A DNA stretch of 10,936 nucleotides from the NCBI GenBank assembly GCA_003551745.1, contig PUNI01000463.1, forward strand, positions 1 through 10,936. Direction: 5' to 3'. The position numbers were made by a program, and so were the translations under genes. Of the stretch, positions 1 to 7,700 are shown one piece after another (the stretch's first letter is position 1; each line of letters starts with the position of its first letter). The notes under the pieces were generated by a model. The model was given only the letters and a program-made list of their open reading frames with translations. It did not search any database and had not been told where the DNA came from. This stretch comes from Paracoccaceae bacterium (GTDB lineage: Bacteria; Pseudomonadota; Alphaproteobacteria; Rhodobacterales; Rhodobacteraceae).

Positions 1-2
1 CT

Positions 3-2198
3 GCCTACTGCCTCGAACAGGCGCGCCGGCACCGCGACCGGGGCATCGACCTCGACATGTTCCTCGGCCTGCTGGTCTTCTACCGCCGCAGCTATCTCGA
101 CCTGGTCGAGGAGCACCACGCGACGCCTGAGGATCGCCGCCGCATGCTGGTCGCACTGATGGAGATCTTCGACGTCATCGAGCTGCGACTCGTGCGCGAC
201 ATCGTCGACAGCAACGCCAGTGACGAACACAAGCGCCTGCAGGCCAAGAACCGCGCGCTGGCCAATGAGAAGAACAAGTATCTCACCGTCTTCGAGAGCC
301 TCGCCGACCCGACGATCCTGACCGACAGCGATGACGCGCCGGTGCACATGAACGCAGCCGGCCATCGCCTTTTGCTGGGCGAGGACGCGCCCGGCCTGAG
401 CTATTACGGCGCGCCCGATTCCGGCCGATTGCGCGCGATCCTGGCCCCGATCCTCGCGCGGATCGCGCGGCCGGCCAACGAAAGCGACGGCGTCACCCTC
501 GAGACGGCCGTCGGCCCGCGCGCGTTTTCGGTCGCAAGCCGAAAGCTCCTGGACATATCCAGCAAGTTCGACGGACGGGTCATCCTGCTTAAGGATGTCA
601 CCGATTATCTCGCCGCCACCGAGGCGGCCCAGGAGGCCGAGCGGGCCAAGGCCGCGCTTCTGGCCATGTTCAGTCACGAGATCCGGACGCCGATCAACAG
701 CATCCTGGCACTGACCCGCTTGATGGACGACAGCCCGCTCGATGCCGAACAGCATCGCCACATCGCGCGGTTGCGGGAATCGGGCCGGGTGCTGTCGGAT
801 CTGGTCGAGAACATCCTCGGCCTGTCGCGCCTCGAGGCGCGGGCGCTGCGGCGTCTCGATCAGGAATTCGATCTGGGCGAACTGCTGCGCGGCGTCATGC
901 TGACGATCGAGCCCACGGCCGCCGCGAAAGGTCTGGAGATGGCCTGCGACATCGCCGGCGACGTCCCTCGAGAGCTCCAGGGCGACATGCAGAAGCTGCG
1001 CCATATCCTGATGAACCTGCTGTCGAACGCGGTCGGGTTTACGGCGCAAGGCAGCGTGCGCCTCCGCGTGACCCTGGCCGAGCCGCCCCACAGCGCCCGA
1101 TGCCGGTTGCGCTTCGAGGTCAGCGATACCGGCCCGGGACTGCCGCCGGGCCCGACGGACTGGCTGTTCACGCCCTTTGCCCAATACCACCACCCGGGGC
1201 TGGAGCAGGGGCAACGCGGCAGCGGCCTCGGCCTTGCGATCTGTCGCCAATTCGTCGGTTTCCTCGGCGGAACCATCCGCGCCGACATGCGGCCGGGCGG
1301 GGGCGCCGTCTTTGCGTTCGAGCTGCCCTTCGCGCGGGCCAGCCGCAGGCATGACCACGGTCTGCGCCCCACCGGCCTTGCGATCCTGGTGGTCGAGGAC
1401 GACGAGGTGAATGCGAAGATGACGCACGCCTTCTTGCAGCACCTCGGCCACCGCCCGAGGGTGGTTAACAGCATCGGAGCTGCCCGGCGGGAACTGGAAG
1501 CGTCGCGGTTCGACCTCATGATCAGCGATCAGCGGCTCGGCGATGGCACGGGAACCGAGCTTGCCCGGCATCTGCGGTCTGTGGCGGACGCGCGGTTGAA
1601 CGCGCTGCCGTTGGTGCTGATCACCGCCGATGTGGCGGAAGTGGCCGGCCTGCCGCCCGCCCTGGTGCAATACATCATCGCCAAACCTTTCGGGCCGGAG
1701 GATCTGGCGCAGGCGATCCGGCAGACGCTGGCTTCCGGCACCTGGGTCGATGGTGGCCCGTCCGCGGCGGATCGCGCGCCGGCCCCGCATGGCGCCGTCG
1801 AATTCCGGTTTGATCCGCAACGGCTGGACCAGATGCGCGCCGATCTGGGCCCTGAACGCTGCGGCCGCATCATCGACAGTTATCTCGACACGGTCACGCG
1901 GCTGGCAGCGGATCTTTCCCGAGATGTCGCCGTGCGCAACATCCCTGCCCTCGCCGGCACCGCGCACAAGCTCGCGAGCGCGTCGAGCATGGTCGGCCTG
2001 ACGTCGCTCGCCGCGCGCGCGAAACAGCTGTTGAACAGATGCAAGTCAGGCAGCCCTGACCAGCTTGGCCGCGACATGGCGCAACTCCGCGCCGACATCC
2101 GTTGGTCGCGTGAAGAGCTTTCCAAGTACAAGGAACTGCTCGGCAGTTCCGACTGCAGGGCGAAGGCCGGTGACCAGCCGATCATCTCGACACGCTGA
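3..2198 (+). CDS. Hybrid sensor histidine kinase with receiver and Hpt domains (5' partial)
   Basis: Soluble multistep phosphorelay kinase: it should autophosphorylate on His, then pass phosphate to an internal Asp and on to a C-terminal His for transfer to an unseen response regulator. The frame is open to the window edge. The 18 codons before the first ATG (position 57) read as protein continuous with what follows, so the true start probably lies upstream. Residues are counted from that ATG. In order: N-terminal helical region (1-55), coiled-coil linker (about 57-75), PAS-like domain (about 76-186), HisKA with FSHEIRTP and phospho-His207, HATPase_c with N-box Asn320/Asn324, G1 DTGPG (357-361) and G2 GSGLGL (388-393). 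The receiver (about 441-560) has acidic Asp448/Asp449, phosphoacceptor Asp491, Thr523 and Lys543. The Hpt domain (about 585-695) has His637. No membrane segment is visible, so it is probably cytosolic with an unknown signal. The Hpt motif reads HKLAS rather than the usual HxLKG. It converges on the tpsA-tpsB operon, with an IS relic between. Domain calls are firm; signal and target are unknown. Confidence 0.93.
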   Translation, partial: AYCLEQARRHRDRGIDLDMFLGLLVFYRRSYLDLVEEHHATPEDRRRMLVALMEIFDVIELRLVRDIVDSNASDEHKRLQAKNRALANEKNKYLTVFESLADPTILTDSDDAPVHMNAAGHRLLLGEDAPGLSYYGAPDSGRLRAILAPILARIARPANESDGVTLETAVGPRAFSVASRKLLDISSKFDGRVILLKDVTDYLAATEAAQEAERAKAALLAMFSHEIRTPINSILALTRLMDDSPLDAEQHRHIARLRESGRVLSDLVENILGLSRLEARALRRLDQEFDLGELLRGVMLTIEPTAAAKGLEMACDIAGDVPRELQGDMQKLRHILMNLLSNAVGFTAQGSVRLRVTLAEPPHSARCRLRFEVSDTGPGLPPGPTDWLFTPFAQYHHPGLEQGQRGSGLGLAICRQFVGFLGGTIRADMRPGGGAVFAFELPFARASRRHDHGLRPTGLAILVVEDDEVNAKMTHAFLQHLGHRPRVVNSIGAARRELEASRFDLMISDQRLGDGTGTELARHLRSVADARLNALPLVLITADVAEVAGLPPALVQYIIAKPFGPEDLAQAIRQTLASGTWVDGGPSAADRAPAPHGAVEFRFDPQRLDQMRADLGPERCGRIIDSYLDTVTRLAADLSRDVAVRNIPALAGTAHKLASASSMVGLTSLAARAKQLLNRCKSGSPDQLGRDMAQLRADIRWSREELSKYKELLGSSDCRAKAGDQPIISTR

Positions 2199-2282
2199 TT
2201 TCAACGCAGGCTCAAGGCTCAGGACCCATTGATCTGCTTGTGGCTCGCCGGTTGGCGTGATTCACGGCCCTGGATCACCGTG

Positions 2283-2290
2283 GGAGGAGG
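2283..2290 (+). promoter_or_regulatory. Shine-Dalgarno of the relic transposase
   Basis: GGAGGAGG lies one base before the ATG at 2292 and four bases before a second in-frame ATG at 2295. It marks this region as the true start of the transposase. The frame is open further upstream, but residues from 2229 to 2291 do not resemble transposase. Confidence 0.6.
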
Positions 2291-2291
2291 C

Positions 2292-2744
2292 ATGATGAGC
2301 AGTCTTTTCTGGCTGACGGACGCACAGATGGCGCGGCTACGACCGTTCATTCCCAAGAGCCACGGCAAGCCGCGGGTCGATGATCGGCAGGTGCTGAGTG
2401 GCATAATCTTCCTCAACCGCAATGGCTTGCGCTGGTGCGACGCGCCGAAGGAACACGGGCCGCACACTTGAAGGGGACCGTGGCCCAGTGGGGCCGCATG
2501 AGCTCTGAAAAGGCTCTACAACCGCTGGAGGCGCTGGGGCGAGATGGGGGTGTTCGCCCGCATCATGCAGGGACTGGCCGCCGAGGCGGCCGAACGCAGG
2601 ACGGTGATGATCGACGCGACCTATCTGAAGGCGCACCCCACGGCCTTGAGCCTGCGGATCAAAAAAGGGGGGCCTGACGACAAGCGCGAGCGCACGAAGG
2701 GCGGGCTGAATGTCAACCGCGCCGACGGCCGCCATCGGCGATGA
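2292..2744 (+). pseudogene. IS5-family DDE transposase, broken and truncated
   Basis: Remnant of a DDE transposase. The first part (2292-2471) begins MMSSLFWLTDAQMARLRPF and includes KSHGKPRVDDRQVLSGI and NRNGLRWCDAP, the characteristic N-terminal domain of IS5/IS427-type transposases. It stops at TGA 2469-2471. Homology resumes in the same frame at about 2509 with LKRLYNRWRRWGEMGVFARI and continues to MIDATYLKAH, whose Asp (codon 2613-2615) is the first Asp of the DDE triad. Between the two parts are two in-frame stops and about 14 extra codons where relatives, as I recall them, have two. Homology ends at KGGLN (about 2714), and a stop follows at 2742-2744. The second Asp, the Glu and the rest of the catalytic core are missing; the remnant is well under the roughly 250-275 residues usual for the group. 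It is therefore inactive. Confidence 0.85.
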
Positions 2745-2756
2745 TCTCGATCTCGG

Positions 2757-2803
2757 GCATGAGCACATGCTCAGGCATATCCCTGAGACTCCATGGCTAT
2801 GCC
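2757..2803. repeat. Cluster of overlapping short inverted repeats
   Basis: Several mutually exclusive stems overlap here. GCATG/CATGC is at 2757-2761 and 2766-2770. GAGCA/TGCTC is at 2761-2765 and 2768-2772. CTCAGG/CCTGAG is at 2770-2775 and 2782-2787 with a six-base loop. GGCATA/TATGCC is at 2774-2779 and 2798-2803. They lie just past the end of transposase homology, so they could be a degenerate insertion-sequence end, a weak terminator or chance. The repeats are seen directly; the role is unknown. Confidence 0.45.
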
Positions 2804-2886
2804 AAAGCGTCCGCTCGAAACGGCGGCCAGTTCAGCGGGCCAGCCCGGCGCGCGTGGCTGGCGGCGGGTGCTGTCCGAGAGCGTCA

Positions 2887-2903
2887 CCCGGCCAAGCGCC
2901 GGG
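2887..2903 (-). terminator. Possible terminator hairpin downstream of tpsB
   Basis: A perfect 6-bp GC stem (CCCGGC at 2887-2892, GCCGGG at 2898-2903) with a five-base loop lies about 95 bases beyond the tpsB stop codon in the direction of tpsB transcription. There is no T-tract on either side, so an intrinsic terminator is only a possibility. Rho-dependent termination is equally compatible. Confidence 0.3.
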
Positions 2904-2996
2904 CTGGAGGTGCCGGATGCTGCCCGTGCCGAATTCAACAATGAAGTGCGCCTCCATCGCCGCGCCATGCTTCGTCGGATTGCGCGCCTGTCGCGG

Positions 2997-4649
2997 TCAG
3001 AAGCGCGTGAACACGAGGCCTGCCGACACCGTCACGCTGGATTGGTTTGGCACGGCGCGCCGCAACGGACTTGCCAAGGTCAGCTCCAGCCGCCAGCGGT
3101 CGGAGATCCCGTAGGTCACGCCCAGTCCGGCCGACACCATCGTCGTCGTGCGCGGAAAGGTGGAATAGACGCGCCCGAAATCGAGGAAGGCGAAACCATC
3201 CTGCGTTCGCCCGAGGAGAGTCAGCGGGCGGTGCACTTCGATATTGCCGAAAAAGCCACTGTCGCCGGCGACACCCTCGTTGGGATAGCCACGCACCGTG
3301 GTCGGTCCACCGATCTGGTAGAGCAGGACGCCGGGCATGAGGTCCGACCGCGTCCACTGGAAGCCGCCCCGCCCCACCAGCGTCAGGTCTTCCCGGAAGC
3401 GATAGCTGGCCTGACCGCTGCCGGTGACGATGGTGTGGCGTTCGGTCTCGCCGAGGATGCCGTCTCGGACCCTCGCGTTGACGAGTTGGACCTGCCCCTC
3501 GGCTCGCCATTCCTCGGCGAAATAGGCGACGCGGATGCCGGGGGCGAGCTTGGTGGTGTCGGTGTCCACGATCGGCATCCCCGCCGACCACGACCGGTTG
3601 GTGCCGCGGAACGCCGACAGCGTGCCGGCGAGAAACCATCTGTCGTCCGCACGGAACGGGTGGCTGAGGGCGACCGAGGTCGACCGTGCCCGGCCGCGGA
3701 TGCGCAGCTCCTCGGTCGGCCCGGCAATGACCCGGGTTCGAGTCTCGGTGTGGGTCAGCGAGGCGCGGGTGCCGAGGCGGCCCAGCGGCACGTCATAGCG
3801 GACGGTGGCCGCCCGGCTGCCCTGCGAGGCTTCCAGAAACAGCAGCAGCGTATCGTCGATGCCGACGAGGCCGTAGCGCCGGTAGATCGCGCCGAAGGTC
3901 AGCTCGCCCGTCGCCTTCTGCCCGGAATTGTCGACGTAGGCCTGGAAATAGTGCCGCGGCGGCTCGGTGACGCCGAAGATCAGATCGGTGGTGCCAAACG
4001 CGGCCCCGGGCTGCAGCAGAAGCCGCAGTTGCGCGCGGTGGGTCTGGTTGAAGCGCGCGATGTCGGCCGATGCGGTGGGCACGTCGACCGTGGTATCGCG
4101 GGCAAAGCGGACGCGGTTGAAGACGAAATCCTCGCGCAGGTCCTCGGCACCGGCAACGCCGACCACCCCGACCTGCCCCTCGACCAGGGTTACGATCAGC
4201 CGGCCGTCGCCGAGGTCCTGCGGCTGCAGGATCGCCGCGGCGGTCACCACGCCCTTCTCCGCGTAGAGGTCGTTCACATCCCGGACAAGCTCGGATATCT
4301 GCCGGAAGTCGACCGCCCGCCCGACATAGCGGGCCGCGACGGCATCGAGTTCGGCGTCACTCAGAAACGCCGAGGACGGCCCGAACTCCACGGCGACCAG
4401 CGGGAAGGCAGGCCCGCCAGGCGGTGGCAGCTCGGCACGCTCGATCGGGTCGGTCAGGACGCCCGGGCCCTCCTGACGGATGCGGGTCTCTTCATCGATA
4501 TCCTGCAGACGTCGCTCGATCTCCGTCGCCACGCGCTGCGACGGGTCAAGGTCCTGCGCGAGACCAGGCCCGGTGGCCGCAAGCAGAAGCGCGGCGAGCC
4601 AGCCCGGTCCATGGCGCAGCACGGACGGTGAGGGCAGCATCCTGGGCAT
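2997..4649 (-). CDS. TpsB outer-membrane transporter of two-partner secretion (ShlB/FhaC/HecB family)
   Basis: Omp85-superfamily 16-strand barrel protein that exports its TpsA partner across the outer membrane. The 550 residues match the usual family length. There is a Sec signal peptide with a basic/hydrophobic start and probable cleavage after GPGLAQ (residue 32). A periplasmic linker follows (about 33-80), then two POTRA domains (about 82-158 and 159-229) for substrate recognition, and the barrel from about 230. Diagnostic features are YVDNSGQKATGE at 238-249 (first barrel strands), GGPTTVRGY at 447-455 containing the VRGY tip motif of loop L6, FLDFGRVY at 488-495, and a C-terminal Phe550 as expected for BAM recognition. 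The ATG at 4649 is preceded by an AGGGGA-type ribosome-binding site a few bases upstream. An in-frame ATG three codons later is possible but has worse spacing. It lies 56 bases after tpsA on the same strand, so the two are almost certainly cotranscribed, with the adhesin above as substrate. No anomaly was seen. Confidence 0.95.
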   Translation of the reverse strand: MPRMLPSPSVLRHGPGWLAALLLAATGPGLAQDLDPSQRVATEIERRLQDIDEETRIRQEGPGVLTDPIERAELPPPGGPAFPLVAVEFGPSSAFLSDAELDAVAARYVGRAVDFRQISELVRDVNDLYAEKGVVTAAAILQPQDLGDGRLIVTLVEGQVGVVGVAGAEDLREDFVFNRVRFARDTTVDVPTASADIARFNQTHRAQLRLLLQPGAAFGTTDLIFGVTEPPRHYFQAYVDNSGQKATGELTFGAIYRRYGLVGIDDTLLLFLEASQGSRAATVRYDVPLGRLGTRASLTHTETRTRVIAGPTEELRIRGRARSTSVALSHPFRADDRWFLAGTLSAFRGTNRSWSAGMPIVDTDTTKLAPGIRVAYFAEEWRAEGQVQLVNARVRDGILGETERHTIVTGSGQASYRFREDLTLVGRGGFQWTRSDLMPGVLLYQIGGPTTVRGYPNEGVAGDSGFFGNIEVHRPLTLLGRTQDGFAFLDFGRVYSTFPRTTTMVSAGLGVTYGISDRWRLELTLASPLRRAVPNQSSVTVSAGLVFTRF

Positions 4650-4669
4650 TCGTCCCCTGTCGTTCCGTT

Positions 4670-4686
4670 GCGGCCGAGCCGGCCGC
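4670..4686 (-). promoter_or_regulatory. Perfect GC hairpin in the tpsA-tpsB intercistronic gap
   Basis: Seven perfect base pairs (GCGGCCG at 4670-4676 with CGGCCGC at 4680-4686) close a three-base loop. They lie between the tpsA stop and the tpsB ribosome-binding site, about 20 bases before the tpsB ATG. No T-run follows in the transcribed direction, so full termination is unlikely. It may stabilise the tpsA 3' end, or cause pausing or reduced tpsB expression, giving much adhesin and little transporter. The stem is seen; the function is inferred. Confidence 0.45.
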
Positions 4687-4705
4687 GCCTTCTTTTCCTC
4701 CGGCC

Positions 4706-7700
4706 CTATTGCGGCAGCAGCACCGCCGGCCCGTCTCCGGCGACGAAGATGTTGTAGAGCACGCCCCCGATCTCGACGGTCTCGCCGTCGATGTCAGGCC
4801 ACTCGTCCTCCTCCTCATCGTCACCGATGACCGTGATGAAGTCGATCCGCGGGATCGGGTCGTCCCCCATCCGCATGTTGCGCACGGTGTCGCGCACCAG
4901 CGCGATGCCGTCGAACGGCAGGTTGCCCTGCTCGTCGGTCACCCGCACGGTCTTGTCGAACACAACCACGAAGGCCGAGGTGATGGTGCGGTCGCGGTCG
5001 ACCGACAGGCTGAACTCGTCGGCATCATAGTGAAGCTGCACGTTGCTGGGCGGGTTGGCGCGCGGGGTCGGCGAGCGGTTGTCGGCCAGCACCGCCTGCA
5101 CCGGCGTCACGAGATAGAGCGAGCCCGGCACCTGTGCCGAATGGATGTCGACGCTGCGCGCGGTGGTCGTGAGGGTGGAGTCCACCATCCGCAGTTCGGG
5201 CATCACCAGGCCCGCGGGCGCGTCCACGGTGACTGCGCCGAGGGTGCCAATGCTGCCGTCGACGCCGTCGATCAGGAACGGCTGAAGGTCGGCGCCGCCG
5301 ATGCCCTCGGGCAGCGCCACCGCGACCTCGAGGTTCTCAAGCGTGCCCTCGATATCAGCCGGCCCGGTGAGCACGAAAACCAGGGGCGCGGCGTCGGCGG
5401 GCACCTGGCGGATCGCCGCCGCCAAGTCGTCGGCGCGGAGCGACACGAAGTCGGCGACGCTGAGGTCGCCGACCCGCAGCCGGTCGGTGGCCTGCAGCGA
5501 GACGTTGCGGCCCTCGATGACGTCGATGATCAGATCGCCCCGCCCGCCGTCGAAGCCGGCCACCGCCTCGACAAGATCGCCCGCGGCGAGCCGGCCGCCA
5601 ATGACGTCGCCGGTGGAGAAGACGCGCGCATGCACGCCGCCCCCGACATCGTCGAAGCTGACACCGTTGCCGCCCAGCAGGACGGTGCCGTTGGCCGAGG
5701 CGTCGCCACCCGTCACCGTTCCTTCCAGCGAGATGAGGGTGATGTCGCCGATGTCGTCGGGCAGGCCGGTGCTGACGAGGCTGCCGAAGCTGGCGTCACC
5801 CGTGGCAAGGAACCGCTGCCGCCCACCGCTGAGCGCCGATGCGATGCCGAGGCTGCCGTCGGCGACCACGAAGATGCCGCCCTCGGGTGCGGTGAAGCGC
5901 GAGTCGTCGATGTCGGAGAGCGTGTCGACATGGATGCTGCCCGCGGCCGTGCTGGCGGTGACCCGGTTGGTGTCGATCCGGATCGGGTCTGGCAGGTCGA
6001 TCAGAGCGTTCTGCTCGAAGGTGCGGTCGCCGATGCCGAGCCCGGCGTCCAGCACCACCCCGGCACCCGGAGCGGCGGCGGTGATGTCGACGCGGCCCTC
6101 CTCGGCGTCTTCGCTGTTGGCAAGGATGCGGCCGCCGGCAGTGACGAACACCACATCGTCGAGCACCGCCGAGGTGACGACGCCGGTGATGATCGCGTCA
6201 GCCGCCGCGGCGAGCTGGACCACCCCGCCGGCCTCGGCCGAGCGGATCACGAACAGTGCCCCCAGCGGGCCGAACAGATTGATGCCGCCGGCCGCCTGCG
6301 CCGTGATCTCACCGCCCGGCGTGACACCCACGTTCAGCGCATTGCCGGCCTCGCCGATGCGGCCGGTCTCGGCGACGAGATCGACGGTCTGGCCGAGGAC
6401 GTTGATGAGCCGGTCCTCATTGGCGTTGAAGAGGGAGTCCGCCGCGGTCAGCACCACCCGCTGCGGGGAGAACACCGTGTCGATGATCCCGCTGTCGACG
6501 AAGTTCAGATAGACGCCATCCTGTGCCCGCGCGGTGGTGCTTGCGCCGGGCTTGAGCCCGAGGTTCACTGGCACCTCGGCGGTGCCGATGCCGCCCTGCG
6601 CGGCCTCGAGGATCAGGTTGCCGGTGCTCGGCGGCGGCGCCCCGGCGGCGTTGGCGATGTCGAGCCGCACCTTGATGCGGGTGTCGCCATAGGTGTCGAT
6701 GGTTCCCAGAAGCGCCCCGCTCCGCGAGGCAAGGAAGGCGCCGCCAATGTCGCTGTTCGTATCGTCGGAGACTTCGGGCACGGTCACGTTCAGATCGGTC
6801 GTCGCGTCGAAGTTGAGCGGCCGCTTGCTGAGCACCGTCAGCAGCGTGTCCTCGGGCGCCACCAGGCCGAGGGCGGCGGCATCGAGCGCAACCTGCTGGC
6901 GCACCGTCAGGCTGTCGAAATCGGCGCCAAGTAGAAGCTCGGTCTCGACACCGGTGCCGGTCAGCCCTTCAGCCACCGCGGCATCGAACGCCGCCTGCTG
7001 TTCGGGGGTCATGTTCGCCAGCGCGCGGACCGGGCCCAGCGTCAGCAACAGGTCGTCCCGCTCGGCGGTGGCAAGCGCAACGCGCTGATCGAGCGAAAGG
7101 TCGCGGGGATCGAGGCTGGAGCGGATCGCCACCCCGCGCGAAGCGGTGCCGGCCCCCACCGTCTCGCCCACGCCGAGCCCGGCCTCGAGCGTCACCGAGC
7201 GGCCCGACACGTTCGGGTCCTTCAGCACGGGGTTGGTGCCGGTCACCGTCTTCAGCGCGCCCGGCGACAGCGAGAAGGCGAGTTCGCGCTCGGTCCAGAC
7301 CGCGCCATCGGTGAGGCCGTCGCGCTCGTCCTGCGTGGCAACATAGGCGAAGTCCGGATCGAAATCGCCGGTCAGGTCGCCCACCGCGCCGTGCAGGCTG
7401 CGGTAATCGTCGGTGCGATCGCGTTCGACCTGAGCGATCCTCGCTGCAACGAAGGCTTCGACGTCGCTTTCGCCCTGGTCGATGGCCTGCTGGCGGAAGG
7501 TCTGGTCGAGCGCGGCGTACTCCTGCGAGCCCGGAAGGATGCGCACCTCGAAGTCGGGATCGAACTGCGTGCCGCCGGCGAACTCGGCCCCGTTCTCGTC
7601 GCCCTGCGTGCTGCGCACGGCCCAGTAGCGGCGATAGTCCTGCTCGATCGACCGCTCGAAACCGCGGATGGCGTTTTCCTGCTTCTCGGCGTTGTTGCCC

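Larger units (their letters stand above)
2208..2744 (+). mobile_element. Relic of an IS5-family (IS427-like) insertion sequence
   Basis: A decayed insertion sequence lies between the kinase gene and the convergent tpsA-tpsB operon. Support is the transposase remnant described separately, preceded by about 80 bases of noncoding leader and a strong ribosome-binding site. The left boundary is uncertain. It may fall near the tandem heptamer AGGCTCA-AGGCTCA (2208-2221), immediately followed by GGACCCATT. I could not find a convincing matching inverted repeat on the right, nor a clear target-site duplication, so both ends are approximate. The right end is set where recognisable transposase homology and its frame stop. 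The element appears immobile because it lacks most of the catalytic domain. IS5 family is known from the protein; the IS427 subgroup is my recollection of similar sequences. Confidence 0.7.
2745..2996. other. Intergenic stretch without a recognised gene
   Basis: This gap separates the transposase relic from the 3' end of tpsB. No conserved protein was recognised in any frame. A plus-strand open frame starting at 2793 runs through it, but beyond 2996 it is simply antisense to tpsB. The segment holds overlapping short inverted repeats (2757-2803) and a GC hairpin (2887-2903), listed separately. It may contain unrecognised remains of the insertion sequence's right part or of another lost gene. 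Confidence 0.5.

Noticed and set aside
2229..2291. N-terminal extension of the transposase upstream of ATG 2292
   Set aside because: The extension does not resemble transposase, and a strong Shine-Dalgarno (2283-2290) sits directly before the ATG.
2793..4631. Long plus-strand open frame of 612 codons antisense to tpsB
   Set aside because: Its sequence is Arg/Pro/Gly/His-rich with no motif and mirrors the tpsB codons. The minus strand carries a clear signal peptide, POTRA domains and barrel motifs. Only its first 68 codons lie outside tpsB, and I recognise nothing in them.
4670..4686. Plus-strand intrinsic terminator (GC hairpin followed by a pyrimidine-rich stretch)
   Set aside because: No plus-strand gene precedes it, and the following CTTCTTTTCC is not a proper T-tract. 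It reads better as an intercistronic structure of the minus-strand operon.
4424..6934. Plus-strand open frame of 836 codons antisense to the adhesin and the tpsB 5' end
   Set aside because: It is low-complexity, rich in Asp/Val/Gly/Arg/His, has no recognisable domain and spans two real genes. It is a typical shadow of high-GC coding sequence.
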